Below, piece by piece: positions 34,650 through 46,357 of a stretch of 64,000 nucleotides of DNA. The notes beneath the pieces were generated by a model, which made no database searches, was not told the origin of the DNA, and saw nothing but the letters and a program-made list of their open reading frames with translations. Position 1 is the stretch's first letter, and every line of letters begins with the position of its first letter. Position numbers and translations under genes: made by a program. This DNA comes from Kingdonia uniflora (lineage: Eukaryota; Streptophyta; Magnoliopsida; Ranunculales; Circaeasteraceae), in the NCBI GenBank assembly GCA_014058105.1, contig JACGCM010001497.1, forward strand, positions 1,612,001 through 1,676,000, in the 5' to 3' direction.

Positions 34650-35878
34650 AAGTATGCCAAATTTTTGCTTGGATAGATTTTTAATTGAAATTATCTGCTA
34701 TACTTTCCTGTCATTTATCTACTCCTTAATTGTTAATTTCGTACATGAAGATAACATGTGGCTCTCATCTGGTTATCCTTTTGAATTGTTTACGTAGGAG
34801 TTTTGATTTTGCACATGTATAAGTTGTATTATTTACAGGTGGAAGAAATTAATAGTACTCCTCTAAAGTTAATTACAAATTTACCTCATGATTACGAACA
34901 ACAAATAGTAATATATAGTTACAAATGTTTTTCCTAAATCATTCTTATCTTTGTGCTAAATATGTATAAATCTAGGAAAATGGAGATGAATAATTCCAAC
35001 AAATAAGTGATGCCGAAGACGACAGAATTTTGCCATTTAGAAGATCAGTTAGAAAGAAATTTTTCCAAACAAAAAATGGTGCGAATACAATTAACACAAA
35101 CCAAAATGAAGAAACCAATAAAAATGAGCTAGGCCAAGAAGAAAAAAATGACGGCCAAATAGAAGATGCAAAATAAATGGAAGAAGAAGTTGAAGAAGAA
35201 GAAAAGATATAAGAAACACAAAATAATAAAGATGATCCAAAAACTCCACATATGGAAAATGATTCAGACAGTAAGAGAACTTACAGTGACTATGGGGCAC
35301 GACATTAAGTTTTTTATCAGGTATTTAGAGAATTAACATTTATAGTCAATTTTGATAGTATTATGTTATTCTCATTAAATTTTTAGCATGATATATCAAT
35401 ATTATCCATTAATCTTTACTTTATATTAAGAAATTTGACTGACGTTACCCAATTTTGTTGGTTGCTATTACTGTCCATATGTCCTTATTTGGTATTCATT
35501 TGCTAATCTGTGCCACTCTCTCATGTTATACATTGCATTTATTTACTACTCCCTGAAAGATATGTGCTACTCTTTATTATTATGTCTTTTTTACCTAACG
35601 TGCTTATGATTAAGTTATTTATAACATTGAGGCCCGAGTTTGAAAGTAGTATTGTCATATCCTCACAGGCGAATGAATGAGTTATTCTTATGTTTATGAT
35701 TCAGAACTTAATATTAGATGTTCATATATATAACATGACATATACTGTTATGGGGAGTGTAAATGGAAATCCCCCAAATCATCTCAAAGAAATCAGGTTG
35801 GTGTAAATGGAAATCCCCCGAGCGTGGTATAATGGTACTCAAATTACTGGTGCTCACAACATCCTTCTAGATGATTAT
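34650..35878 (+). other. Mostly non-coding, with a degraded acidic exon-like stretch
   Basis: 34838-34930 follows an acceptor (TATTTACAG) and reads VEEINSTPLKLITNLPHDYE. 34975-35308 reads as a Glu/Asn/Lys-rich tail (DAEDDRILPFRRSVRKKFF, ENDSDSKRTYSDYGARH) with several stops. This could be the 3' end of a replication-protein-A-like or other gene often found in Helitrons, but I cannot confirm it. The rest is AT-rich and featureless. Confidence 0.3.
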
Positions 35879-36114
35879 GGGGGCACTTCAACATTGGGCA
35901 AAAGGGCTACTTCAAGCATTGGGAGGGTATGCACTTTAATCTTGGGGGAATGTTACAATTAAATTTAATCTATAAGAATACATACAAAAGGGCTATGGGG
36001 GCACTTCAACATTGGGAAAAATGGCTACTTCAAGCATTGGGAGGGTATGCACTTCAATCTTGGGCGAATGCTACAATTAAATTTAATCTATAAGAATACA
36101 TACAAAATATTTTA
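35879..36114. repeat. Two-copy tandem duplication, period 118 bp
   Basis: GGGGGCACTTCAACATTGGG begins both copies (35879 and 35997), and both run through TCAAGCATTGGGAGGGTATG and TTTAATCTATAAGAATACAT. Only a few differences by eye. Confidence 0.9.
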
Positions 36115-36956
36115 TAAATATCAACAAATACAATTTTATTAATAATGAAACCAACTCCCATCAACGGCTATATATAATTTTAGCCAAAGATTAATGTCCC
36201 ACGACTTAAAATTTGCATTGCTATCTAAAAGATACCTATGAAATTCATTAAGTTTATAATTCAAAAAATAATACAAAACCCATCTTATTCTCAAAAATAA
36301 CGTGTTTGCACGCACGTATGCGCGTGCGTAACTGCCCGTGGCATAGAACCCTAAAATAGTTTATGCTTAGAAAAAAAAGGGCTTATCCAAGATTGTTTTC
36401 CTGGATGTCTCGGGATCTTTGATACCTCTACCTGGCTTTATTGGCAGCTCCCTACTCTTTCATACATATGATAGAGCTTATGCATGATATTCATGATCTC
36501 AAGAGTTACTACTATATTCATAAAAAATGAAAAACCGAACAAGTTTTGTGTCTGTGTAATATATGCGCTTTAGTGTCATGCATTAAACCAAACAAATTGT
36601 AAGCATTAAACACAACGTACATTGCAAACACATCTAAATAGGTCTATGACATAGCATTGATTAAAAAACACTGCATTGTTTGTTGCAATCTCCAATTCAA
36701 TCATCCTTATTCTTCACTAGAAATCCCCTGAACACTTGCTCCTTTTTATATCAAGCTTTTGTTGTTTCATCATCATTGATAACTTGTTTTTTCCTATTGG
36801 CTTGCTTTCCAGATCTAAAATACTAACAAGCTCATTTAACAATGCATTAATTTTTTTGATAATTCTAATTGGTAACGCGAAGTGTGTCGATAATAGCATC
36901 TCAGAGTTGAGATAAATTAAAGTTTGACCACGTCATTGTTAAAGCCATATACATGC
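36115..36956. other. Non-coding; one GC-rich hairpin
   Basis: At 36309-36334 TGCACGCACGTATGCGCGTGC is strongly self-complementary in an AT-rich setting, followed by CCCGTGGCATAG. It resembles a Helitron tail but lacks a clean CTAG/T end. Nothing else recognised. Confidence 0.3.
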
Positions 36957-37044
36957 TCGATGTTACTCGAATTAGCTTAATATGTATCATCCTGTACCAT
37001 AGTATCGCCCTCTATGTAATCTTCTCCCTTTACAAGCTCTCGAT
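36957..37044 (+). repeat. Repeat shared with 4088-4175, left of the hAT insertion
   Basis: TCGATGTTACTCGAATTAGC through CTCTCGAT aligns with 4088-4175. The homology resumes at 38570-38577 (CTCTCGAT again) and goes on into ATCCTTTTTTTTCTCTCT, as in the 4-kb copy. Confidence 0.8.
37037..37044. repeat. hAT target-site duplication, left copy
   Basis: CTCTCGAT, identical to 38570-38577. A single copy is present in the unoccupied paralogue at 4168-4175. Confidence 0.95.
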
Positions 37045-38569
37045 TAGGGCTGTACATGGTTCGGTTTTGACCCTAAACCGCGAACCGAACCGGACACCAC
37101 CGGTTTTTGAGAATTCGAACCGAAACCGAACCGGCCTCATAAAGAACCGAACCGGCCTGTCGGGTTTTTATATTCGTTTTTTATATTTGTATTTTGGATG
37201 TGATTTTTTCTTTTATCATGCAGATGCAGCAACAGGCCGGGCCTAACTATTAGGCCCATAATAAAATCTTTTTTTACTCATATGTGGGATAGGTTCACAA
37301 AAAGACATCAGCCATAAAAGGACATCATAAATTCATAATGAACATCACAAAAGAACATCATATTGGACATCACAAAAGAACATCATAATATCACAGAGCA
37401 GCCACCATAATATCATAAATTAGTCTAGGATAACAAATTAGCAAATATCACAAAACAGCCATCATAATATCATAATGGACATCACAAAAGGTTCTTCTTT
37501 AACAAGCTTGACAATCCATTTCGAGTGCCCCACTCGCAGCTCCTGCCTTTGTATAAACTCACTGCAACCGGCATATCTGTTATCTCCGTTTCTACTCCAA
37601 GACTGTCAAAGAACTCCATCATATTTGGACATGCTACCTGACCAAAAAAAATATAGCCCTGTGTATCTTTAATAGATTTTATTAAAAAAAATATAACTCC
37701 ATCATATTTGGATAAGCGTTCTTGTTTGTTTAACTGCCTCTCTTTATCGCTATTCGTTGAGTATAAATTAACTGTGTAATTGATATAACTATTAGCATGC
37801 AAATATCTAAAATTTAACTAATATGTGAGTAATCTATAAAGAGAATAGACTAATACGATTAAGAAAAACATTTTGAGAAGAATTAAACACACATCTGGCT
37901 TTGATCTCTCGCATTTCATCTGCAAATCAAAATAGGGAAAAAAATTACACTTTAACTTTAAAAAAAAAAAAAAAAAGTTAGGTTGAAGAAAACGACTAGT
38001 GTGTTGGGTCTGATCTGTGCTGGATAGATGTATCTCCAATTTATCGACTCACTTATAGCTACTTGAGCTCCTTGGGGAAGATAGTCGAAAAAACAAAGAG
38101 ACCTACTTCACCAATCCTTATTTATTGTCATTAGAATTCACATCTCGATCGAGTGGGAGTCCTAGGAGTTGTATACGTGTAACTAACTGTATGAAATATG
38201 TAGGGAGTTTGTTCGAGATGCTTTAACTATGTCTTTCATTGCGCTACTACATCCTTGTTGGATGCATTATATATAAAGTTCTACAGTTGGCAAACTGATC
38301 AACAATAAGAAGATAATTACACTTACCGAAACGCTAGAAGATGGTGTCCTTGAAGGGAGTTTATTGGAGTTGGACTTGTTTGTTTCAGCAATTTGGTTCT
38401 CTTCATCTAAATGTGGAAAAAATTGTTTAAAACTGAACCGAACCGGAAACAATTTGGTTCTCTTCATCTATGTTGCTTTATGGGAGTAAACCGAACCGGC
38501 CCTGTTTAAAACTGGAAAAAATTGTTGTTTCGGCCCGGTTCGGTTTCGCGGTTTCTCTGTACAGCCCTA
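37045..38569. mobile_element. Non-autonomous hAT element, 1525 bp
   Basis: The ends are inverted repeats beginning TAGGGCTGTACA on both strands (37045-37056; 38558-38569). Subterminal sequences rich in CGAACCGAACCGG and CGGTTCGGTTT occur at both ends. A perfect 8-bp target duplication (CTCTCGAT) flanks it, the size typical of the hAT superfamily. The interior holds short tandem repeats (about 37310-37500, units around ACATCACAAAAGAACATCAT) and no transposase frame. Confidence 0.92.
37310..37500. repeat. Short degenerate tandem repeats inside the hAT element
   Basis: Repeated motifs of the type GACATCACAAAAGAACATC and CATAATATCAT, units about 20-30 bp, imperfect. Confidence 0.7.
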
Positions 38570-38577
38570 CTCTCGAT

Positions 38578-38959
38578 ATCCTTTTTTTTCTCTCTACAAA
38601 ATAGTTTTCAATCGTTGCTTGGATGGAAACAATTTCAATTTAGAGTTGTAAACATTGTTGGATTGAGAGCTCGGATTTGGATTTACAGAGCTCGATCTAG
38701 GAGTATTCAAACTGGGGAAAATCTCAAAACAGGTAAACCCTAATTTTTGATATCAGATCAACATAACATATGTTGTTGTGTTTGCACTGTCTACTCTACA
38801 CCGAACTTTCTCAAAACCAGCGAAGGAAATGATAAATTGATCTTCTAATATAATCTAAGGTTTAATGTGAGTCCCTGTAATTATTTGAGTATCTTTCCAC
38901 AGTACTTCCTTTCCAAGTCTTTCTTTTCTTTAGAGGCATAGATAGCAGAGGTAATAAAG
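38578..38959. other. Non-coding flank between hAT and gypsy elements
   Basis: Continuation of the 4-kb-type repeat for the first few dozen bases, then featureless. Ends at the gypsy target duplication GTGGT. Confidence 0.5.
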
Positions 38960-38964
38960 GTGGT

Positions 38965-39752
38965 TGTGAGGGCTTATTTCTAATCCTCACACTAAGTCCG
39001 ATATTTGAGCTCATATAGTTCGAAGTTAGCACACGGGTAACTAACCAAGGGTTGAAGGCAAACAGTTCACAATACAGGCTTCCTCATATACAGTTCGGGG
39101 ATGTCGAAGCGTCCAATAACATCATACTACATAAAATACTCAGATGTCTATCAAACAGTTCGAATACATACAAACACTATTAGAGATCGTGTACTCACCT
39201 ACAATTCAGAGATATCGAAGGTTCCTGTGACTTCGCGCAACATAAGATACTCCCCCACATATCAACAGGTCGTATGCACGCGAACATCATAAGAGATCGT
39301 ATCTTCCCAACGGTCTAAAGTTACAGCTAAAGAATATTAATAAATCCGTTACAGATCAGCAAATATAAAAACGTTATAGAAGACCATTATGAAGACTCAT
39401 CAAAACCTGATATTGTAATGTCCCTTATCAATGTAACCAACGATCATATTATAAGACCTATAAAAAGTTACCTGGAGATCAGAATCAAAGATGGCTATTT
39501 GTCACCCATAGAACTCTGAGAAAAAGTCATCCCTACTAGAATTCAGATACCCAGTCTCTTTCTCTATGTAATAGCTAGCATCTATATAAAGATCATATTT
39601 TTTGAAATCCTCAGGAGAGGTCGTGGTTTTTTACCCATTCAAGGGTTTTCCACGCTAAAACTCGTGTCTATTGCTTTTAGTTCCCAACAATAGTTCTACA
39701 TTTTGAAGTTGTAAAGCACTGTTTTTGGTCTCTACGAAAATAGGCTATTATA
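38965..39752 (+). repeat. 5' LTR of the gypsy element
   Basis: Starts TGTGAGGGCT. Ends ATTATA, where the 3' LTR keeps ATTACA, so the terminal CA has mutated to TA here. A TATATAAA promoter box lies at 39592-39599, near the U3/R boundary. Confidence 0.92.
39592..39599 (+). promoter_or_regulatory. TATA box in the 5' LTR
   Basis: TATATAAA in CATCTATATAAAGATC, conserved in the 3' LTR at 58367-58374. It is placed as expected for the retrotransposon promoter. Confidence 0.65.
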
Positions 39753-39774
39753 TTTGGCACCGTCTGTGGGAATC
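39753..39774 (+). promoter_or_regulatory. Primer-binding site
   Basis: TTTGGCACCGTCTGTGGG directly follows the 5' LTR. It resembles the TTTGGCGCCGTCTGTGGG site common after plant gypsy LTRs, with one change. The complementary tRNA was not determined. Confidence 0.65.
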
Positions 39775-39829
39775 AAAGTATACACTCAGCGTACTCCAAT
39801 CCATTTTTTACCGTATTCAATTTTGAAAG

Positions 39830-41066
39830 ATGGCAATCCAAGACAAATCACACCACTCCCTGCCTAACGTTGCTGAAGGAGTAACAGATTTGCGAACAAC
39901 TGTGCAAGCAGAAGCCGAACGACGAATAGGGCTAGAGAAATAGCTTGCCAGCATGCAGGACACACTCAGAGCACTTCAAGATCAGATAACAACAAATTTG
40001 AGACCACAGATCGCTCTGCTTGTAACCTCGAGGATATCGGTCCATGATCTCTTGGGAATCCGAGGTAAGAATCTAACACTTCCTCAAATTCAGCAAGAAC
40101 CAGTCTTACCACGGAGTCACGTCAATCCACTGTTACCTGCTAGAACGATAATAGATCTGCAGCAAGAACAAGAACAAAACAGAGAAAAACCTCGAGTTTC
40201 GATCTATGACCGTATGGGAGAAGCAACAGGAGAGCATAATCCTGCGGAAGGACAACAACAAGATGAGCTGTCACGTCTCGCCTACATCTCACTCTGGAAC
40301 AGGTGGACAGGTGCATCAAGGAGCTATTAGACACTCAAATACACACTACAAAAAATGGCTATCCTAAACTACAGAAGAGCCCACTCGCACAAGAGTTGCT
40401 AGATGGGGAAGTGCCCGCCAGTTTTCATACTCCAAAGATCCAGAAATACAAGGAGGGAGATTCCGTGGAACACGTCCAAGAATTCTAGGATTCTTTGGGA
40501 CTACATTCGACATCTAACCACATCCTCTGCCGCCTCTTTTAGGCCAGTTTGAAAGGAGAACCTCTACGATGGTTCCACACACTCAATGAAGCATTTATCT
40601 TTACTTTCGAACAACTTCGCGAACTATTTATCAAAAACTATTTGCACAATAAAGACAAGGAGGAGAGTCTTTACTCTTTGTTCAGCCTCAAGTAGGCACC
40701 AGATGAAAAATTAGAAACATTCACCAGGAAATTTTTTGGGCTAGCTCAAAAAATTGACAACCTCGACAAGAAAATTACAATCTCCACTTTTACCAACGCT
40801 CTACTCGCGGATGGACGAGTAAAGGAGCACCTGGTTCTCAACAAACCACTGACGTTGGAGGATATGATCAAGAAGGTCAACAACTTCATCGACCTTGGGC
40901 GACTGACGACTAAGAAGCCAAGACCTCAACGTACCACCCTACCAACAAAAGGCCATCCCGACGAACGAGCCCATAACAGCAATAAAGACTATGGGGTTGA
41001 TAAGAAGTGATTCAAATCCAATGACAATCAAGAAGGACGCCATGGGCAGAAGAAGCCAATACCATG
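39830..41066 (+). pseudogene. gypsy gag, broken
   Basis: Gag forms the virus-like particle. The ATG at 39830 opens MAIQDKSHHSLPNVAEGVTD. A TAG follows at about 39941, then the frame is open to 40330 (coiled, Gln-rich). After frameshifts the Retrotrans_gag core is readable: LKGEPLRWFHTLNEAF, FEQLRELFIKNYLHNKDKEE, APDEKLETFTRKFFGLAQKI and LTLEDMIKKVNNFIDLG. No CCHC zinc knuckle was seen, as in many Tat elements. Several stops, so no Gag could be made. Confidence 0.85.
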
Positions 41067-41556
41067 TATACCGCAATTAACAACTACTTTGGCAGACCTA
41101 TATCCGCTGATACAAAAAGATGAGTGCTTCAGAACTGCCAATACTCTTCCGCCCATACCTGGAAAGCTTTACTGCATTCACCACCAGATACAACATCATG
41201 ACACGGAGCAGTGTTTCGCACTGATATATTTTCTCCAGACTATATTTGTACAAGGATGAACACTGGAGTACATTGTTGATATCGAAAGTTATAAGGATGG
41301 TAGCTACAAGACTGACGCCAAGATCGTCCAAGTTGACGAAACAAATGAAGAAAAGCATTTGTATTTCATTGAGACTCAGACAATCAACAACTCCAACAGA
41401 GCCAAGCGTAGGCGCGTCGGACAATGACATGATATGACAATAGGAGATAAAGAAGCCTGTTTGTTGCCAGAATCTAGCAATCGGTGAGCTGAGATTTCTT
41501 TTGAAGACTGTGACGTTCATCATGTCAACTTTTCGCACCATGATGCTCTCGTCATC

Positions 41557-41979
41557 ATGTTAAAAATGAAGAACATAGTTCTACATACGATGATGATAGA
41601 TACCGGCAGCAACATCGAACTAATTTTTCAGAGCACAATCGACCAAATGGGTTTAGCAGACAAGGTTGAACCAAGTGACATCAATGTCTTTGGATTCAAC
41701 GGCTCTATGGAAGAGCGCGTGGGGAAAATCACACTTCCCATCACAACTGGGCCAGTCACACTTGACGTAGTTTTCTACGTCATCAAAGCCAAATCCCGTT
41801 ACCTGGGCATCATGGGGCGACCATGGTTACATGACATGAAAGCTATTCCCTCCACATATTATCAGGCATTACGATTCGATTGGAAAATAGGGATCTATGA
41901 AATCGAAGGAAGCCAAAAATTAGCTCGAGCCTGTGATAATACTATTGAAACTAAACCAGCTGCAACAACTCCTGCATAG
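41557..41979 (+). pseudogene. gypsy aspartic protease region
   Basis: The open frame encodes MMIDTGSNIELIFQSTIDQM, with the catalytic DTG, a flap-like part, then KSRYLGIMGRPWLHDMKAIP, the conserved GRPWLH end typical of plant gypsy proteases. It continues in frame with upstream sequence (about 41470: SFEDCDVHHVNFSHHDALVI) and, past a TAG at 41977, with the connector to RT. The protease itself looks whole, but it belongs to a polyprotein with stops on both sides. Confidence 0.88.
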
Positions 41980-42012
41980 CAATTACAACAGTCAATTCCA
42001 ACAAAACTTCAG

Positions 42013-43309
42013 TTGCCAGATGTCGAACCAACAGAGTACATAGAGATTAGTGGCACTCACAGAGGAACTCACATTGAAACTCTCTTAAGCACGAAGAAGC
42101 GCTCGAGTCTCATACAATTCCCCACGGAGAACAACGATGTCTTTGCATGGACGTTTCATGAAATGCCAGGGATCGATCCAGCTATAGCATGCCACAAGCT
42201 AGGGCTGAAAGATAAAGCAGAACCGGTCAAACAAAAGCAATGAACTCTAGCACCAAAACTGTGAGACGAAGTGAATAAAGAGATCGACAAATTGATCGAG
42301 GTCAGTTTCATTCGCAAAGCTATTTACCCAGACTAGATCTCGAACATTGTCGCAGTACCTAAAAAGAATGACAAAATCAGAATCTGTGTTGATTTCACAG
42401 ATCTTGACAAACACACTCCGAAGGATAGCTTTCCACTTCTAATCATCAATCACCTGCTCAATTCTACAGCAGGGCACAAACTCCTCTCAATGATGGATGC
42501 TGCATCAGGATATAATCAGATGCCACTTCTTCCTGAAGATCAAGACAAGACTGCGTTCATTACTGAACAAGGTCTAGATTTCTATAGGGTCATGCCTTTC
42601 AGCCTAAAAAAATGTTGGCGCCACCTATCAGAGATTGATGACACAGATGTTCAAAGACTATCTCGGTAAAACAATAGAGGTCTACATTGACGATATGCTC
42701 TGCAAATGTCTCAAGAAAGAGGATCATCTTACAGATTTAAGAGCAACTTTCGAGATCTTGCGATCCTACAAGATGTGTTTAAACCCTGAGAAATGCCAGT
42801 TCGGGGTACAATCCGGGAAGTTTTTAGGCCACCTAATAAGCAGAAGAGGCATTGAAGCTGATCCACCCAACATACGAGCTCTCTTAGCTATGCCTTCGCC
42901 AAAGACAAAGAAAGATGTTCAGAAACTAGCCGAGAAGATGGCAGCGCTCAACAGATTTGTATCCAAATCATCAGATAGATGTCGACCTCTGTTCAATCTG
43001 TTAAGACAGGGTACATCTCGAGGAAAATCAAAGAAAGACCTAGAGATCGAATGGACAGATGAATGCGAGGCAGCCTTCTTCAACCTCAAGCGTTATTTGG
43101 GCAAACCACCAGTTATGAGCACACCAGCAGAAGGAGATGAACTAACAGTATACCTAGCCATCATTGATACATCTCTCAGCTCTCTTCTCCTCCGGCTCGA
43201 AGAAAAGACCAAGAAACCTGTATATTTTATCAGCAAGACTCTGACTCCCGCAGAAACGAGATACATTAAGATCGAGAAGCTTCTTCTTGCTCTCGTCTAT
43301 ACATCCTAG
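42013..43309 (+). pseudogene. gypsy reverse transcriptase, with stops and a frameshift
   Basis: RT copies the element RNA into DNA. The frame reads FAWTFHEMPGIDPAIACHKL, ICVDFTDLDKHTPKDSFPLL, LLSMMDAASGYNQMPLL (motif A Asp present), TAFITEQGLDFYRVMPF, then after a frameshift near 42620 KTIEVYIDDMLCKCLKKEDH (YIDD, motif C), KCQFGVQSGKFLGHLISRRG. The connection to RNase H follows (PPVMSTPAEGDELTVYLAII). Stops at 42241, 42262 and 42336. Confidence 0.9.
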
Positions 43310-44119
43310 AAATTAAGGCAGCATTTCCAAGCTCATAGTATTCGCATTTTGACGAACTATCCACTCCGCGAAATCTTATCCAAGCGCAAAAAGTCTCGAC
43401 GTATTCAACAATGGTCTGTAATACTCGGAGAGCATGATATACATTTCGAACCACGCCATTCTGAAATAGGTCAAGCTATAGCAGATTTCCTTACAGACTT
43501 TCCAATATAGGATCCTGACTGGGAAGGAAAGTTTATTGATCAGAAAGATGAGCCATTCGCAGATCAATCTAAAGATAAGTCAGATTGGGTAACAAAGAAA
43601 GGTTGGCAACTTTTGACTGACGGTTCCGTCGGTCCATCAGGATCAGGGATTGGAATCGTTCTTATTACTCCCGCCAATGATCAGCTCGAATAATCCGCTC
43701 ACCTCAGTTTTGAGGCAACCAATAACGAAGCAGAATATGAGGCTTTAATTCATGGCTTGGACATGGTAATCACACTGGGAGTAGCAGAACTCTCAGTCTA
43801 CACCAATTCACTACTTATTGTCAATCATTACACAAGCATCTATCAAACCAATACGATAATGGTCGACTATGCTGCTGCAGTGGTCGAACGAATGAACAAA
43901 TTCCAGACAATTTCCATGGAGCATTTTCCAAGGGGAGAAAATAGACATTCAGATGCGCTCGCTTACCTTGCTGGTGTCCTCGGATCAGAAGCTCGTTACT
44001 TAAAGATCGACGTCATTTCTAACCCCAGTATCAATACCATCAAAGCCAACACCATTAATACCGGGGGCAACGAAGAGATCGAAGATGATTGGAGAAAGCC
44101 TTTCATTACTTACATCTGA
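43310..44119 (+). pseudogene. gypsy RNase H region, including the archaeal-type RNase H
   Basis: After the gypsy RNase H (43130-43500; YFISKTLTPAETRYIKIEKL) there is a second, archaeal-type RNase H, a mark of Tat elements: WQLLTDGSVGPSGSGIGIVL (first Asp), NNEAEYEALIHGLDMV (Glu), VYTNSLLIVNHY, where the usual SDS Asp is Asn, and FPRGENRHSDALAYLAG (last Asp). One stop interrupts at about 43692. The changed third acidic residue would likely remove activity. Confidence 0.82.
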
Positions 44120-45250
44120 CCTCATAATAAATTCGACGGGCTACTTCCTGAGGATCCAACGGAGCGGCAGAGATTAATTGACAACGCTCGAAGATACACT
44201 GTTCAGGATAATCTCCTATACAAAATTTCAATCACTGGTCCCTACCTCCTTTGTCTATTTGACAAAGAAGCACAACAATTCTTATACGATCTACACGAAG
44301 GCACGTGCGGATCCCATGCAGCAGGACGATCTCTTGCAAACAGAGCTTTAACTCAAGGAATGTTTTGGCCTAAAATGAAAACGCAGGCAATCGAATATGC
44401 CCATAAGTGTGACGCTTGTCAGCGACACGGGCCTAAAATTCGAGCTCCAGTACTCGAGCTACACTCGAGCCAAGTCACTTGGCCATTCAGATGATGGGCT
44501 CACGACCTTGTAGGAGAGTTTCCAACAGCACTAGGGAAACAGAAACATTTATTGGTCGCTACAGATTACTTTACTAAATGGGCAGAAGCAGTTCTGTTGC
44601 GCCGGACCCGAGAAAACGATGTCATCAGATTTATCTGGGAGAATATTATTATCCGATTCGGTAGACCACATCTCATCCGAATTGATAATGAACTACAGTT
44701 CATTGGCTCCAAGATCGTCGCATTCCTCAATGAGCACAACATCATTCATTCCCCATCCCACCCTTATTACCCACAAGGAAATGGACAGGTTGAGATTACT
44801 AATCGAACTATTGTGGATGGCATCAAGCAACGTTTAGGCGACAAAAATGGGAACTGGGTGAACGAGTTACCATACGTACTTTGGGCCTACCGAATAACTT
44901 CTAGAACCGCAACAGGCTGTACTCCGTTCTTATTGGCTTACGGGACTGAAGCCATCATTCCCACTCAATATCATCACCCGATACATGACCACGAGATGAT
45001 ATTTGAAGAAAACGAATTTCAGATCGCATGCAATTTGAATTTGATCGAAGAAACACGTGACAGAGCCCTTGTAAATCTAGGAAGATATCATCTTGCTTTA
45101 TCCCGGTCATATAACAAACGTGTCCGACATAGAGAATTCAAAGTTAAAGACCTCGTTCTCAGAAAAATCCCACCACATCGCAAAATACCTACGATCTCAG
45201 TACGTATGACAGAGTTTCTGTACCTAATCCATGGAATACTCGCCGATTAA
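44120..45250 (+). pseudogene. gypsy integrase
   Basis: Integrase joins the DNA copy to the host genome. Zinc-binding HHCC part: DLHEGTCGSHAAGRSLANRA and YAHKCDACQRHG. Core: VATDYFTKWAEAVLLRR (first Asp), LIRIDNELQFIGSKIVAFLN (second Asp; usual DNGTQF reads DNELQF), HPYYPQGNGQVEITNRTIVD (Glu), then ELPYVLWAYRITSRTATGCT and PFLLAYGTEAIIP. The C-terminal part continues to KVKDLVLRKI, then a stop at 45248. A TGA at about 44493 (where W is expected before AHDLVGEF) separates the zinc-binding part from the core. Confidence 0.9.
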
Positions 45251-45377
45251 AGCTGTATCGAAGATAAATATGCTGTAACATCCGATATTATGCAATAAAG
45301 TACTTTTCAGCATTATTTTGCAAGTCTGCTCAATTCAAGCATTTCTGTTATCTCCGTCTATCCCGGAGTATTACATA

Positions 45378-46195
45378 CATCATAGTTGTCCAAATAAATT
45401 CGCTTTTCGAAGGTCGCTTATTGAGATAATCAATTCGATCTGGCAGGGATACGCCATATAGTTATTCAATGTTCAAAGATGTCTCAGTACGGTCGCTTAT
45501 TGATGTACCCAATTCGACCTGTGACTAAGACCTACATCATAGCTATTCAAATAAATTCGCTCTCCAAGGGTCGCTTATTGAGATAATCAATTCGATCTGG
45601 CAGAGATACGTCATACAACTATTCAATATTCAAAGATGTCTCGGTACGTTCGCTTATTGATACGCTCATTTCGACCCGTGACCGAGACCTACATCGTAGT
45701 TGGTCAAATAAATTTGCTCTCCGAAGGTCGCTTATTGAGATAATCAATTCGATATGGCAGAGATGCGCCATACAGCTATTTCAATGTTCAAAGATGTCTC
45801 AGTATGGTTGCTTATTGATATGCTCAATTCGACCTGTGACTGAGACCTACATCATAGCTATTCAAATAAATTCACTCTCCGAAGGTCGCTTATTGAGATA
45901 ATCAATTCGATCTGACAGAGATGTGCCATACAGCTATTCAATTTTCAAAGATGTCCTGGTACGATCGCTTATTGATACGCTCAATTCGACCTGTGACCGA
46001 GACCTACGTCATAGTCGTTCAAATAAATTTGCTCTCCGAAGGTCGCTTATTGAGATAATCAATCCGATCTGGCAGAGATGTGCCATACAACTATTCAATA
46101 TTCAAAGATGTCTCAGTACGGTCGCTTATTAATACGCTCAATTAGACCTGGGACTGAGACCTACACCGTAGCTGTTCAAATAAATTCGACCAAAC
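45378..46195 (+). repeat. 157-bp tandem array in the gypsy 3' region
   Basis: The anchor CAAATAAATT occurs at 45391, 45548, 45705, 45863, 46020 and 46177, giving periods of 157, 157, 158, 157 and 157. Each unit has two diverged halves of 78-79 bp, both starting GGTCGCTTATTGA (for example 45412, 45491, 45569). So about five 157-bp dimers of a 78-bp ancestor, directly after the integrase stop. Non-coding on both strands. Confidence 0.95.
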
Positions 46196-46357
46196 AATGC
46201 CATTGCAATCATATCTCTACATTATCATTTATTGATTCAACCAATTCGACCATACAAAGAGATTACAGAACAAAAATATTTTCTACTAAACTTTTGGCAT
46301 TTTTTTTACAGCAAAGACATATTTACACTCTGTCTCATTATAATATAAACAATGAAA

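Noticed and set aside
45378..46195. Regular repeats that could suggest a CRISPR array
   Set aside because: Units are continuous tandem copies without unique spacers, in a plant retrotransposon.
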